Shown: positions 22,896 through 32,002, counted from the stretch's first letter. The stretch: 56,795 nt of DNA from Bryobacterales bacterium (GCA_003135055.1 PLDF01000180.1:1-56795); one strand, 5' to 3'. The notes: a model not told the origin generated them from the sequence alone. Translations and numbers: made by a program.

Positions 22896-25012
22896 GCCCG
22901 GTCATGACATTCGGTCGCCGCGGATTTCTGAAGACGGCAGCGGGCGGGTTGCTGCTGGGGTTCCAACTCTCGCGCGGATCGAAGCTGAGCGCCGCCATAT
23001 CGGACAATGTATCTGACAACGCATCTGACAGCAAGTTGAACGCGTGGGTACACGTGGGCACGGACGATTACGTGACGCTGTTCATCCACAAGGCCGAGAT
23101 GGGGCAGGGCACGGTGACTTCGCTTTCCATGCTTCTCGCCGAGGAGCTGGAGTGCGATTGGAAGAAGATCCGCACCGAGTTTCCGGGCATCGACCGCGCC
23201 TACGGACCGAACCAGGGCGTAGTGGGAAGCGCGAGCATCCGCACTTCATGGCAGCCGCTGCGGCAGGCGGGCGCTACGGCGCGCGAGATGCTGGTTCAGG
23301 CGGCGGCGCAGAAGTGGGGCGTGGATAAAACCCAGTGCCGCGCGGAGAACAACGCCGTGGTCAATACGGCCACCAATACGCGGTTGAGCTATGGCGAGCT
23401 GGCCGAAGCCGCCGCCAAGATCGCGCCGCCAGCCGGCGTGGCATTGAAAGATCCCAGCCAGTTCCGCATCATCGGCAAGCCGCGCAAGCGCCTCGATACG
23501 CCGGAAAAGACTACTGGCCGCGCGGTGTTCGGCATCGACGTGCGTGTGCCCAACATGCTCTACGCCGCGGCTGCGCGCTGCCCGGTTTTCGGCGGCAAAT
23601 TAGCCAGCTTCGACGCCGCCAAGGCCAAGGCGATGCCCGGAGTGAAGCACGTGGTGCAGATCTCTTCGGGCGTGGCCGTAATTGCGGATAACACCTGGAA
23701 TGCCATTCAGGCGCGCAACGCCCTGGTGATTCGGTGGGACGAGGGCGCGCACGCGGGCTTGAACAGCGCGGGCATCCGCAAAGAGTGGGTGGAGCTTGCG
23801 AACCAACCGGGCGCGGTAGCGCGGCAGGATGGCGACGCCGCAGGGGCGCTCGCGGGCGCGGCCAAAAAGATTGAAGCGGTGTACGAAGTCCCGTACCTGG
23901 CGCATGCGCCCATGGAGCCGCTGAATTGCACTGCCGACGTGCGCGCGGATAGCTGCGAGGTGTGGGCGTCCACGCAGGGGCAATCCGCGGCGCTGCAGGA
24001 AGCCGTGCGAGTGACCGGGCTGCGGCCCGATCAAGTAAAGATCAACACGAAATACATGGGCGGCGGATTCGGACGCCGCGCGCGCGCGGATTATATCGGC
24101 GAAGCGGTGGAGGCTTCGAAGGCCGTGGGCGCGCCCGTGCAGCTCACATGGGCGCGCGAAGACGACATGCAGCAGGATTGGTACCGGCCGGCGGCGTACA
24201 CGCGCTTTGCAGGCGGTCTGGACGCCGACGGATGGCCGGTGGCGATTACGGGGCGCATGATTTGTCCGCCGTTTGGCGGGCTGCGCAACGGCGTTTCGGG
24301 AACGGCGACTCAGGGCGTGGTCGATATTCCGTACGCCATCCCCAATGTGATGGTGGATTATCACGCGGCCGACCCGGGCATTCCGGTGAGCTACTGGCGG
24401 TCGGTGGGCTATTCGCAGAATACGTTTTTTGCGGAGAGCTTCATCGATGAGCTGGCAGCGGCGGGCGGCAAGGATGCGTTCGAGTTCCGGCGCAAGCTGC
24501 TCCGGAAATCGCCGCGTCCGTTGGCGGTGTTGGAGCTGGCCGCCGAGAAGGCCGGTTGGGGCAAACCGCTGCCGGCGGGGCGCGGACGCGGCATCGCGCT
24601 GGTAAACAACATCGGCAGCTTTACGGCGGAGGTGGCGGAGGTCTCGGTCACTCAAGGCAAGCTGAAGGTACATCGCGTGGTGTGCGCGGTGGATTGCGGA
24701 CAGGTGGTGAATCCATCGGGCGTTGAGCAGCAGATTCAAAGCGGCATCGTCTACGGATTGAGCGCCGCGATGAAGGGCGAGATTACCATCGACCGGGGAC
24801 GCGTGCAGCAGGCGAATTTTCACCAGTACGACGTACTGCGCATCGATGAGATGCCGGTGGTGGAAGTGTATCTCGTGCCCAGCCAGGCCGCTCCGGGCGG
24901 CATCGGCGAGGCCAGTGTTCCACCGATCGCGGCGGCGGTAGGCAATGCCATCTTCGCCGCGACGGGGAAGCGCGTGCGGAAGCTGCCAATGCGCGTGGAA
25001 GACCTGGCGTAG
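22892..25012 (+). CDS. iorB: molybdopterin-binding large subunit, isoquinoline 1-oxidoreductase (IorB) type
   Basis: 706 residues. A twin-arginine leader, [18 protein letters not shown] (5-22), predicts folded export with IorA. The xanthine-dehydrogenase a/b hammerhead and molybdopterin domains follow: [46 protein letters not shown] and [11 protein letters not shown], with the catalytic Glu in [19 protein letters not shown] near residue 672. The complex hydroxylates N-heterocycles or oxidises aldehydes at a Mo site. No cytochrome gene follows directly, so the electron acceptor is unknown. There is no accessory insertion gene here. Confidence 0.92.
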   Translation: MSPVMTFGRRGFLKTAAGGLLLGFQLSRGSKLSAAISDNVSDNASDSKLNAWVHVGTDDYVTLFIHKAEMGQGTVTSLSMLLAEELECDWKKIRTEFPGIDRAYGPNQGVVGSASIRTSWQPLRQAGATAREMLVQAAAQKWGVDKTQCRAENNAVVNTATNTRLSYGELAEAAAKIAPPAGVALKDPSQFRIIGKPRKRLDTPEKTTGRAVFGIDVRVPNMLYAAAARCPVFGGKLASFDAAKAKAMPGVKHVVQISSGVAVIADNTWNAIQARNALVIRWDEGAHAGLNSAGIRKEWVELANQPGAVARQDGDAAGALAGAAKKIEAVYEVPYLAHAPMEPLNCTADVRADSCEVWASTQGQSAALQEAVRVTGLRPDQVKINTKYMGGGFGRRARADYIGEAVEASKAVGAPVQLTWAREDDMQQDWYRPAAYTRFAGGLDADGWPVAITGRMICPPFGGLRNGVSGTATQGVVDIPYAIPNVMVDYHAADPGIPVSYWRSVGYSQNTFFAESFIDELAAAGGKDAFEFRRKLLRKSPRPLAVLELAAEKAGWGKPLPAGRGRGIALVNNIGSFTAEVAEVSVTQGKLKVHRVVCAVDCGQVVNPSGVEQQIQSGIVYGLSAAMKGEITIDRGRVQQANFHQYDVLRIDEMPVVEVYLVPSQAAPGGIGEASVPPIAAAVGNAIFAATGKRVRKLPMRVEDLA

Positions 25013-25203
25013 GTTGTCTGGGGATAGGCGCGACGAGACAGTCATGGGCTAACTGGGTTGCGGGGGGCTAGCTGCCAGCTTTATCGAGTCTCGCCGATAC
25101 GGTGAGAGCGGCGGCTGGGTCGCGGCGACCATTCTGCACAAACGGTGGCAGCCAATCCTGGCGGAGCGGCTGAGGATCGGCCTCGTGGCCGGCCGCTTGG
25201 CAG

Positions 25204-25284
25204 GACAGACCATCGCCTTTCGTGGTCTGTTATGTTTTGCTAAAGTACGGCCGCCCGACAGACGACAAAAAACGATCGTCTGTC
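25204..25284. repeat. inverted pair of family C palindromes
   Basis: Copy 1 (25204-25230) has arms ACAGACCA/TGGTCTGT with loop TCGCCTTTCG. Copy 2 (25257-25284) is in the opposite orientation: its reverse complement has arms GACAGACGA/TCGTCTGTC and loop TCGTTTTTTG. Two face-to-face REP-like palindromes 26 bases apart resemble a bacterial interspersed mosaic element. The same module occurs in addB at 12352-12379. Confidence 0.8.
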
Positions 25285-25326
25285 CCACCTCACGCCACCT
25301 CACCTCCGGCAAAGTAAGTGACATTG

Positions 25327-25362
25327 AGGTTGGCAACCACGTTGGCAACCTGCCCCACAAAA
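25327..25362. repeat. repeat family B partial copy
   Basis: AGGTTGGCAACCACGTTGGC followed by AACCTGCCCCACAAAA. The 3' module CCTGCCCCACA(AAA) is common to the copies near 5490 and 35165. The first part can fold AGGTTG/CAACCT. Confidence 0.6.
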
Positions 25363-25363
25363 G

Positions 25364-25558
25364 GCTGTCACTGAGTTACGGAAGCTCTATAAGTGGCGGC
25401 TGTTGGTCGACGAGGGCCGCAAAACGGAGACATAGCTTCTCTCAGCCCGGCCTCATCATCGCGGCTACCGCCATAAAGGCACGGTTTAACGGTCGTCACG
25501 CGCGACCAGCGACTACGATTTGGGCGCGGGCTCGGTCATCAATCCTTGGGAAACGTAA
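25364..25558 (+). pseudogene. decayed vapC (PIN-domain ribonuclease toxin) remnant
   Basis: Reading through two one-base insertions, the C-terminal half of a VapC protein is visible: GLIIAATAIK, then HGLTVVTRD after the first shift, then SDYDLGAGSVINPWET and stop at 25558 after the second. These are the PIN-fold blocks with the last acidic residues of the active site (TRD and the following D). Upstream, AVTELRKLYKWRLLVDEG could be an earlier helix (ELRK is common in VapC). The N-terminus and any antitoxin are missing, so it is non-functional. The family repeats just upstream may mark the deletion. Confidence 0.65.
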
Positions 25559-25647
25559 AGCCCGCCGTGTTTCTCGCAGCGCGAAGCGTTCGCGCGGGAA
25601 CTGTTCCCTGAAACCGCTGCATGGTAACGTGGTTTTGAGCAGCCGTT

Positions 25648-26223
25648 ATGTCCACCCAGGCAAAGATCTTTCTCACGCCCGAACAGTACCTTGAAATCGA
25701 GCGTCAGGCTGAGCGCAAGAGCGAGTATTGGCAAGGTGAAATGTTCGCCATGGCCGGCGCGGGCGAACCTCACAACCTGCTGGTGACGAATATTAACGGT
25801 CAGTTCTACTTGCAGTTGCGGTCCAGCGCCTGCCGGACCTATACCAACGACATGCGCGTGAGTGTCACCGCGACGGGCCTTTACACCTATCCCGACATCG
25901 TTGTGGTCTGCGGCGTTCCGCAGTTCCTCGACGGCCGCCGCGACACGCTCTTGAATCCTACGCTGATTATCGAAGTCCTGTCACCCTCGACGGAGGCCTA
26001 TGACCGCGGCCGCAAGTTCGAACACTACCAGTCGATCGACTCCCTCAAACAGTATCTTTTGGTGGCCACAGAGCGTGTTCATGCCGATCTGTTCACCCGC
26101 CAGCCCGGCGGCCAGTGGCTTCTGACGGCTGCCGGCAGCGTCGAGGACACCATGGATCTGGAATCCGTTGGTTGCCGCATCACGCTCCGCGACAGCTATG
26201 CGAGAGTGGAGTTTTCGCCCTGA
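25648..26223 (+). CDS. Uma2-family (DUF820, PD-(D/E)XK-like) protein
   Basis: 191 residues. Typical Uma2 blocks: LTPEQYLEIERQAERKSEYW near residue 9, NMRVSV/YTYPDIVVVCG with the nuclease-type Asp at about 90, then LIIEVLSPSTEAYDRGRKFEHYQ carrying E-x-x-S-P-S and D-R-x-x-K, and LKQYLLVATERVHADLFTRQ. These residues form a restriction-endonuclease-like active site, D-(x)n-E-x-V, but the biological role is unknown. The family is very numerous in Cyanobacteria, Chloroflexi and Acidobacteria. No partner gene. ATG start is clear. Confidence 0.9.
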   Translation: MSTQAKIFLTPEQYLEIERQAERKSEYWQGEMFAMAGAGEPHNLLVTNINGQFYLQLRSSACRTYTNDMRVSVTATGLYTYPDIVVVCGVPQFLDGRRDTLLNPTLIIEVLSPSTEAYDRGRKFEHYQSIDSLKQYLLVATERVHADLFTRQPGGQWLLTAAGSVEDTMDLESVGCRITLRDSYARVEFSP

Positions 26224-26376
26224 ACCTGCCCGCGCCGGGAGCGGGGGTCGGGGCGGGCGGCCGAATCGTGCGGCGCGGCACACGGAGCGCTGTACATCAT
26301 GCGCCCGGGCGCTTGGGGCAATCTCACCCGGCCTAAACCCGTAGTACAATGGAATTTCGAACTTTTGGGAGTATAG

Positions 26377-26634
26377 ATGCTGATGATTCGTATGGCGCGT
26401 TTCGGCGCCAAAAAGAAGCCTTTTTTTCGCTTAGTGGTAATTGAAAAGGAACGCGCCCGCGACAGCCGCAACATCGAAGTGGTGGGCCACTACAACCCTA
26501 CCGCCAACCCTGCCAAAGTGGTCTTGAAGCACGACCGCATCGAACACTGGACCAAGAACGGCGCCCAGTTGTCCGACACCGTAAAGCGTCTGGTGGCAAA
26601 GAATCCTGCCCCGGCGCCGCTCCCGGCCGCTTAA
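26377..26634 (+). CDS. rpsP: 30S ribosomal protein bS16
   Basis: 85 residues. IRMARFGAKKKPFFRLVVIEKERARDSR and HYNPTANP with VVLKHDRIEHWTKNGAQLSDTV are diagnostic. It binds 16S rRNA and is needed for 30S assembly. A TACAAT -10-like box lies at 26345-26350. First in rpsP-khpA-rimM-trmD, the standard cluster. The second ATG (MIRMAR) at codon 3 is another possible start. A short GCAAC/GTTGC hairpin lies in the 116-base gap before khpA. Confidence 0.97.
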   Translation: MLMIRMARFGAKKKPFFRLVVIEKERARDSRNIEVVGHYNPTANPAKVVLKHDRIEHWTKNGAQLSDTVKRLVAKNPAPAPLPAA

Positions 26635-26750
26635 CCGGCCCGGAGCGCGCTCTAACTGTAAAAAAGAGAACGGCAACAAGCCTTTCAGGTTGCATTTTCG
26701 TTCAGTCTCCTTCTCCGGTTCGCTACCATGGATGAGAAAGGCGGGGTGAA

Positions 26751-26981
26751 ATGAAACAGTTGATCGAAGACATCGCCAAAGCTCTAGTAGACATCCCGGA
26801 AGAAGTTTCGGTCCACTTGGTGGAAGGCGAACAGGTCACCGTTCTCGAACTGAAGGTTGCCCCCAGCGATTTGGGCAAAGTGATTGGCAAACAAGGGCGT
26901 ACGGCCCGCTCCATCCGCACCATTCTGGGAGCGGCCGGGATGAAGTTAAACCGCCGGTTTACGCTGGAAATCCTCGAGTGA
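26751..26981 (+). CDS. khpA: KhpA-type KH-domain RNA-binding protein
   Basis: 76 residues making a single type II KH domain: [16 protein letters not shown] strand, then [17 protein letters not shown] with the GxxG (GKQG) loop that binds RNA. It pairs with KhpB in many bacteria to control envelope and division genes. Ribosome binding site GGCGGGG precedes the ATG by 5 bases. It overlaps rimM: the TGA stop and GTG start share bases. Confidence 0.95.
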   Translation: MKQLIEDIAKALVDIPEEVSVHLVEGEQVTVLELKVAPSDLGKVIGKQGRTARSIRTILGAAGMKLNRRFTLEILE

Positions 26982-27514
26982 ACGTTCAGGAGCCTTCGCG
27001 AATTGAGGACGCCGCGTGGGTCGCGATCGCCCTGTTAGGGAGGACCAGGGGCAATCGTGGCGAACTTACGGCCATCCCTTTGAGCAGCAAACCCGAACGA
27101 TTCCAAACCTTAACCGAGGTTTACCTGTTCGGGTCGGGCGAGCGCCGTGAAGTGGAAACCACCTGGTTCCACAACGGCACGCTGATCTTCAAGTTTCGCG
27201 GCATCGATACGATTTCCGATGCGGAACCCTTGTCCGGCTGCGAAGTGCGCGTCCCGCTGGCTGAGCGCACCCCGCTCGAAGCCGGCGAATTTTTCCAATC
27301 GGAGCTGATCGGCTGCGAAGTCTTCGACCACCGGAGCGGCGAGCGCATCGGCAGCGTGACGGATTGGGAAGACGGCGGCGGCGCGGGGATTCTGGTGGTC
27401 GATCGCCATCTCATGATTCCCTTCGCGCGCGCCATCTGCGTCGAAATCGACCCGGCCGCCAGGCGCATCGCGGTAGAATTGCCTCCAGGTCTCAGGGACA
27501 TCAACCAACCGTGA
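26978..27514 (+). CDS. rimM: ribosome maturation factor RimM
   Basis: 178 residues from a GTG start that overlaps the khpA stop (GTGA). The N-terminal domain has [13 protein letters not shown] in place of the usual G-x-x-G-x-x-G-x-x; the C-terminal PRC-barrel region has [12 protein letters not shown] and [18 protein letters not shown], ending in [17 protein letters not shown]. It helps 30S maturation and binds bS19. The stop overlaps the trmD GTG start, so the cluster is translationally coupled. Confidence 0.93.
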   Translation: MNVQEPSRIEDAAWVAIALLGRTRGNRGELTAIPLSSKPERFQTLTEVYLFGSGERREVETTWFHNGTLIFKFRGIDTISDAEPLSGCEVRVPLAERTPLEAGEFFQSELIGCEVFDHRSGERIGSVTDWEDGGGAGILVVDRHLMIPFARAICVEIDPAARRIAVELPPGLRDINQP

Positions 27515-28209
27515 TCTTCCATGTGCTAACGATCTTCCCCGAATTCTTCGAGGGGCCGTTCGCGCACGGAGTGGTCAAACGGGCGAAAGACGCCGGCATT
27601 CTCGACATCCGCATCCACAACCTGCGCGATTGGACCTTCGACCGCCATAAATCCGTCGACGACCGGCCGTTCGGCGGCGGTGAGGGCATGGTGATGAAGC
27701 CCGAGCCGCTCTTCCTCGCCGTGGAAAGCATCTGGCCCGAGCGCACGCCGCGGCAAAAAGCGATTCTGCTCTCCGCTCAGGGCCGCATGTTCGACCAGGC
27801 GATGGCCAATGGGCTCTCGCGCGAAGCCGAGCTGCTGCTGATCTGCGGCCGTTATGAAGGCGTGGACGAGCGCGTGGCCGAGCATCTGGCCGACGGCGAA
27901 ATATCCATCGGAAACTACGTATTGAGCGGCGGCGAACTGGCGGCGGCGGTGGTAATCGACGCCGTCGCGCGGCTGCTTCCGGGCGTATTGGGCAACGAAG
28001 CTTCCGCCGCGTTCGATTCGTTCCAGGAATCGGGCCACGGCGAAGGGCTGCTCGATTGCCCGCACTGGACGCGTCCCGCCGATTTTCGCGGATGGAAAGC
28101 GCCGGAGGTTCTGCTCAACGGAAACCACGAAGAGATTCGCAAGTTCCGCAAGCGATTGGCGCTGGAGAAGACCGCGCGGCTGCGGCCCGATCTGGTTCGT
28201 AGGCCGTAA
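27511..28209 (+). CDS. trmD: tRNA (guanine-37-N1)-methyltransferase
   Basis: 232 residues from GTG 27511, which overlaps the rimM TGA. Earlier open frame inside rimM is spurious. TrmD methylates G37 of tRNAs reading CNN codons, preventing +1 frameshifting. The N-terminus [27 protein letters not shown], the SAM-binding trefoil knot LICGRYEGVDERVAEH and GNYVLSGGELAA, and DCPHWTRPADFRGW are all present. The usual fourth gene rplS is not next; a long inverted repeat and recQ follow. Confidence 0.96.
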   Translation: MIFHVLTIFPEFFEGPFAHGVVKRAKDAGILDIRIHNLRDWTFDRHKSVDDRPFGGGEGMVMKPEPLFLAVESIWPERTPRQKAILLSAQGRMFDQAMANGLSREAELLLICGRYEGVDERVAEHLADGEISIGNYVLSGGELAAAVVIDAVARLLPGVLGNEASAAFDSFQESGHGEGLLDCPHWTRPADFRGWKAPEVLLNGNHEEIRKFRKRLALEKTARLRPDLVRRP

Positions 28210-28219
28210 GCGAGCCTTC

Positions 28220-28296
28220 GACGCAGAGACGCTGAGAAGACTCAAGAAAGAAAGCGTATCTCTTCTGCCTTCTCTGCGCCTCCGCGTCTCTGCGTC
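28220..28296. repeat. long inverted repeat between trmD and recQ
   Basis: GACGCAGAGACGC (28220-28232) and GCGTCTCTGCGTC (28284-28296) are perfect 13-base arms separated by 51 bases. A similar GACG(T/C)AGAGGCGCAGAGG string occurs near 9310. It may terminate trmD transcription, though no U-tract follows (CAAATTCC). No open frame. Confidence 0.75.
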
Positions 28297-28348
28297 AAAT
28301 TCCCTGCCTCCGACCCTTTGCTGCACCCTGATACACTCGTAGTTTCCC

Positions 28349-30262
28349 GTGGAAGACCTTTACGCAGCCCTGAAGCGTTACTGGGGCTACGATTCGTTCC
28401 GCCCCCTGCAAGAGCGCATCGTCCGGAGTCTGGTGTCGGGCTGCGATGCGGCGGTGGTTATGCCCACCGGCGGCGGAAAATCGCTCTGCTATCAGTTGCC
28501 GGCGCTGGTGATGGGGCAAACCGTGGTGGTGATCTCGCCGCTCATCGCGCTCATGCAAGACCAGGCCGCGCAGCTTGCGGACATGGGAATTCCCGCCGCC
28601 GTGCTCAATAGCTCGCAATCGCAGGACGACCAGCGCATCGTGATAAAGGCCGCGATAGATGGCGCGTACCGCCTGTTGTACCTTTCGCCGGAGCGCCTCG
28701 CGCGCAACGATACCATCGCGTGGCTGCGCCGCGTGCCGCTGGCGTTTTTCGCCATCGATGAAGCCCACTGCATCTCCGAATGGGGCCACGAATTCCGGCC
28801 CGAATACCGCCAGCTTAGCGCGCTGCGACAGCATTTCCCGGATAAGCCGATCGCGGCCTTCACCGCCAGCGCCACCAAGCGCGTGCGGCACGATATTCTG
28901 GAGCAGCTTCAGCTCCGCGACCCGCACAAATACATCGCCAGCTTCCACCGCGCCAATCTGCGCTACATCGCGCATCAGTGCGACAAGAAGAACCATCGCA
29001 AGCTGCTGCTGGCCGCGATGCGCGCCTACGCGGGAGAAAGCGTCATCGTCTACGCGCCCACCATCGCGCTGGTGGAAGAGACGGTGGACTATCTGGCGGA
29101 GCGCAAGATCGCCGCCATCCCCTATCACGGCCAGATGGAAAACAGCTTGCGCCGCCGCAACCAGGAGCGCTGGATGAACGACGAGGTGCGCGTGCTGGTA
29201 GGCACTATCGCCTTCGGCCTGGGCATCAACAAGCCCGCCGTGCGCGCGGTGATTCATACGTCGATGCCGAAATCCATCGAGCAGTATTACCAGGAAGCGG
29301 GCCGCGCCGGCCGCGACGGATTGCCTGCCGACTGCGTGCTGCTGTGGCAGCCGAAAGACGCCGGCCTGCTGGCGTACTTTATCGATCAGCTCAACGACCC
29401 GGCCGAGAAGCAGCGCGCCTGGCAGCGCTATCATTCCATCCGGCAGTTTGTGGAAAGCGAGCGCTGCCGCCACTTGCAAATCTGCGCGCACTTCGGCCAG
29501 ACCCCGAAATGGCAGCGATGCGAAATGTGCGACGTTTGCGGCAACGCCCCGGAGTGGCTGTCGGCGCCGGAGGAAGCCGCGCCGGTGAAGCGCCGCGAGC
29601 CGCGGAGGGTGGAAATGCCGGAGCCGGCAGTCAAGCCTGCCGCCAGACGCGCGGAGCCCGATTTGCGCGGCGCGGATTCGCGCAACGTGGATTCGCCGGA
29701 TCTCGCGCTGCTCGACTTCTTCAAACAGTGGCGCCGCGCGGCCGCCGGCAAGGCGCAGGTTCCCGCGTATGTGGTGCTGAGCGACGCCGCACTGATGGAG
29801 TTGTGCCGGAAGCAGCCCTCGAACCTGCGCGAGCTGCTGATGGTCAGCGGCATAGGCGAGCGCAAAGCGGAGCTATACGGCCGCGACATCTTCGCCGCCT
29901 TTGAAGCCTTCAAGAACGGCGCGCGGGCGACGGTGCGAGAGGCAGCGCAAGCCTCGCCGGCGGAAGAAACCATCCGGCTGCTCGGCGAAGGCAAGACCTT
30001 CGCGGAAATCGCCGAGCTTCGCGGACGGAGTATCGCAACCGTGGTGAACATGGTGGCCGATCTGATCGAGAAAGGCCGCGTGGAATACCGCGTCGAATGG
30101 GTGGGCGAAGACGATCACAAGTTGATCGCCGAAGCGGTCGCCAATCTCGGTGCCCAGTGGTTAAAACCGCTGCGGGAAGCGCTTCCGGAGCGCATTGCGT
30201 ACGATCAGATCCGCCTGGTTGTGGCGTTCTCCAGAAAGTCCGAACAATCGGAGCCGGTGTAG
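28349..30262 (+). CDS. recQ: ATP-dependent DNA helicase RecQ
   Basis: 637 residues from a GTG start. Helicase motifs: 0 at SFRPLQERIV, I MPTGGGKSLCYQLPA, II IDEAHCISEWGHEFRPEY, III FTASAT, IV-VI IPYHGQM, VGTIAFGLGINKPAVRAVIH and YYQEAGRAGRDGL. The zinc site is CRHLQICAHFGQTPKWQRCEM-type (C-x(6)-C... C-x2-C-x2-C) near residues 371-394. An HRDC domain follows (about 455-525, VPAYVVLSDAALMEL) and the last 100 residues contain a helix-turn-helix (GKTFAEIAELRGRSIATV), a common RecQ C-terminal extension. It acts in recombination and replication restart. ATG starts further in would remove motif 0. Confidence 0.95.
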   Translation: MEDLYAALKRYWGYDSFRPLQERIVRSLVSGCDAAVVMPTGGGKSLCYQLPALVMGQTVVVISPLIALMQDQAAQLADMGIPAAVLNSSQSQDDQRIVIKAAIDGAYRLLYLSPERLARNDTIAWLRRVPLAFFAIDEAHCISEWGHEFRPEYRQLSALRQHFPDKPIAAFTASATKRVRHDILEQLQLRDPHKYIASFHRANLRYIAHQCDKKNHRKLLLAAMRAYAGESVIVYAPTIALVEETVDYLAERKIAAIPYHGQMENSLRRRNQERWMNDEVRVLVGTIAFGLGINKPAVRAVIHTSMPKSIEQYYQEAGRAGRDGLPADCVLLWQPKDAGLLAYFIDQLNDPAEKQRAWQRYHSIRQFVESERCRHLQICAHFGQTPKWQRCEMCDVCGNAPEWLSAPEEAAPVKRREPRRVEMPEPAVKPAARRAEPDLRGADSRNVDSPDLALLDFFKQWRRAAAGKAQVPAYVVLSDAALMELCRKQPSNLRELLMVSGIGERKAELYGRDIFAAFEAFKNGARATVREAAQASPAEETIRLLGEGKTFAEIAELRGRSIATVVNMVADLIEKGRVEYRVEWVGEDDHKLIAEAVANLGAQWLKPLREALPERIAYDQIRLVVAFSRKSEQSEPV

Positions 30263-30303
30263 GCCTATGTTGACAGAGCTACGCCAGAGGCGTAGCGTAG
30301 AGC

Positions 30304-30619
30304 GTGTTCACGTTCATCGAATCGGCCGCTTTCGAACGTCTGCGCGATCTGTATCTGAGTGACGACGAATACGCTGAGTTGCAGCAATTTATGATTCAGA
30401 ACCCGGAAGCCGGAAATATCGTGCGGGGATCCGGCGGTGTCAGGAATCTCCGCTGGCGGCGCCAAAGGCAGCGGTAAGCGCGGAGGGTTGCGAGTGATTT
30501 ACTTCGTTCGCTATGAGCCGAATGAGCTTTGGATGCTGGCGCTATACGCCAAGACGAAGCGGGAGAACTTGCCTGCACATATTCCGCACCAACTTAAGAA
30601 GGAGTTCGAAAATGATTAA
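30304..30619 (+). pseudogene. RelE/HigB-type toxin gene, interrupted by a +1 frameshift
   Basis: The 5' frame from GTG 30304 reads VFTFIESAAFERLRDLYLSDDEYAELQQ... and stops after RNLRWRRQRQR. The 3' frame, shifted by one base, gives KGSGKRGGLRVIYFVRYEPNE then MLALYAKTKRENLPAHIPH and ends at 30619. Joined, this is a complete RelE/HigB-like toxin (COG4737 type), a ribosome-dependent or free mRNA endoribonuclease. The shift is at about 30460-30466 (GGCGGCGCC). The antitoxin begins 8 bases before its stop, the usual toxin-first order. Could be inactive, or an assembly error. Confidence 0.8.
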
Positions 30620-30926
30620 AAAGGCGGCCGGAAGGGCGCTCGCCCGATCGGAGGCTCAGCGCGATATCTGGCAGGAAGTACTCGACGGAGTGCGCGAGAT
30701 CAAGGTTGGAGGCGGCCAGCGCACTCGGGTTGAGCCCCATTCATCCGCTCTGCGGGCGCGCTTGAACTCGGGTCTGACGCAGACGCAGTTCGCGGCGCTG
30801 CTGGGAGTCTCAAAGCGCACGCTGGAGCAATGGGAGCAGGGCCGCCGCGAACCAAGCGGGGCCGCCAAGACGCTCATCCGCGTGGCGGAGCTTCATCCGG
30901 AAGTGCTGCGTGAAATAGCGGCCTGA
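30612..30926 (+). CDS. HigA/NadS-type antitoxin with Xre helix-turn-helix
   Basis: 104 residues from ATG 30612, overlapping the toxin end by 8 bases. An N-terminal region (residues 1-40) likely wraps the toxin; residues 47-95 form the HTH: GLTQTQFAALLGVSKRTLEQWEQGRREPSGAA. Such antitoxins bind the toxin and repress the operon. The longer upstream frame is in the toxin's DNA and is rejected. Frame intact, so the antitoxin may be kept as regulator or anti-addiction protein. Confidence 0.88.
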   Translation: MIKKAAGRALARSEAQRDIWQEVLDGVREIKVGGGQRTRVEPHSSALRARLNSGLTQTQFAALLGVSKRTLEQWEQGRREPSGAAKTLIRVAELHPEVLREIAA

Positions 30927-30965
30927 GCTTGGCGAAGCTTCACCCCCAGGGGGCGTCCCGCCCGT

Positions 30966-31628
30966 TCAGATAAACATCTCTTCGTCCTGCGTCGCCGTAT
31001 CCACCGGGGCCTTCTTGCGGCCCAGCGCCGACATCGCCGCCGAAATCCCCGCCGCCACGCCGTTCACTTCGCGAACCGGGCGCATCACCGCGCGCTTTAC
31101 CGATTCACCCACCTGCTCCACTTGATGGATCGTGGTGTCCACCGAGCGGTCGATCTGATCCAACCGCTCGCGCGTGCGGCCCGCAGCGTCTTGCAGCAGC
31201 TCGCCCACGCGTTCCACCTGGTCGCGGCCGGTCTTCACGATGGCCACCGCTTCATCGGAAATCTCCGCGACCTTGGGCCGCGCTTCGTCCACAAGGCGAT
31301 TGACGCTTACCACCAGATCGCCGGTCTTATCGGCTACAGATCCAATGCTTGCGAGTACCGGACCAATTGCAGAACCAGCTTTCTCAAGCACCGGCCCAAC
31401 CTTCTCGATCACCGGCCCAGCCTTCTCCAGTACGGCGCTCACCCGGTCCATCATCGGCCCTGCCTTGAGCAGCACCGGCCCCACCCGGTCTATAAGCGGC
31501 GTGGCATGTTCCTGGATTTTCCGGATAGAACGGTAGAACATCAGCAGCACAATGGCCTGCACCACCATTGCCAGACAGGCGAGGCCCACGCCCGCCGCCA
31601 CCACCCATCGAAACAGTTCGTCCGTCAT
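30966..31628 (-). CDS. single-pass membrane protein with repeated amphipathic helix (DUF948-like)
   Basis: 220 residues. Residues 9-34 are one transmembrane helix (VAAGVGLACLAMVVQAIVLLMF); the rest is a long cytoplasmic helical region with an 11-residue-like repeat around GPVLLKAGPMMDRVSAVLEK, then VRDEARP... and a DQIDRSVDTTIHQVEQVGES heptad pattern. DUF948/YtxG-like proteins have this plan. Ends acidic (DEEMFI). Co-directional with a YtxH protein 24 bases upstream; such YtxG/YtxH pairs are seen in stress and envelope operons. Precise role unknown. Confidence 0.75.
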   Translation of the reverse strand: MTDELFRWVVAAGVGLACLAMVVQAIVLLMFYRSIRKIQEHATPLIDRVGPVLLKAGPMMDRVSAVLEKAGPVIEKVGPVLEKAGSAIGPVLASIGSVADKTGDLVVSVNRLVDEARPKVAEISDEAVAIVKTGRDQVERVGELLQDAAGRTRERLDQIDRSVDTTIHQVEQVGESVKRAVMRPVREVNGVAAGISAAMSALGRKKAPVDTATQDEEMFI

Positions 31629-31652
31629 GCGTTGCGCCTCTCGCGCGGCGGA

Positions 31653-31946
31653 TTACGCCGTCGGCTCAGCGCCGCCCACGGTCTCCCGGTACGCTTGCTT
31701 GCCGGCTTCCACCGCATCCGTCAGGTTGTCCTTCTGGCGGCCCAGCGCGTCCTTGCCTTTATCCACCCATTCCGAGGCAGTTTGCTTCAATCCGGCGCTG
31801 CGCTGCTTCAAGAAGTCCGTGCCTTCGCCGGTCTTACTCTTGATGATCTCGCGGGTCTCTTGCCCCGATTTAGGAGCAAACAGCATGCCGATGGCAACGC
31901 CCACGCCCAACCCCAGTAGAAAGCTCGAAAGTCCGTTCTTGTCCAT
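31653..31946 (-). CDS. YtxH-like general stress protein
   Basis: 97 residues. FLLGLGVGVAIGMLFAPKSGQETRE is the YtxH signature: a short glycine-zipper transmembrane segment followed by APxSGxxTR. The rest is an amphipathic helix (LKQTASEWVDKGKDALGRQK). The preceding gap of 56 bases to recX contains divergent start signals. Ribosome binding site AGAGAGGA precedes the ATG. Family is linked to envelope stress. Confidence 0.88.
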   Translation of the reverse strand: MDKNGLSSFLLGLGVGVAIGMLFAPKSGQETREIIKSKTGEGTDFLKQRSAGLKQTASEWVDKGKDALGRQKDNLTDAVEAGKQAYRETVGGAEPTA

Positions 31947-32002
31947 GTATCCTCTCTCCGTTAGACGGCAATTCCAGTATACTCCGCATAAGTGCTTGAA
32001 TC

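Noticed and set aside
25049..25360. 103-codon minus frame with VGQTIVFCRLSGG
   Set aside because: Built almost entirely of family B and C repeats; frames of this kind recur wherever the repeats lie and are not genes.
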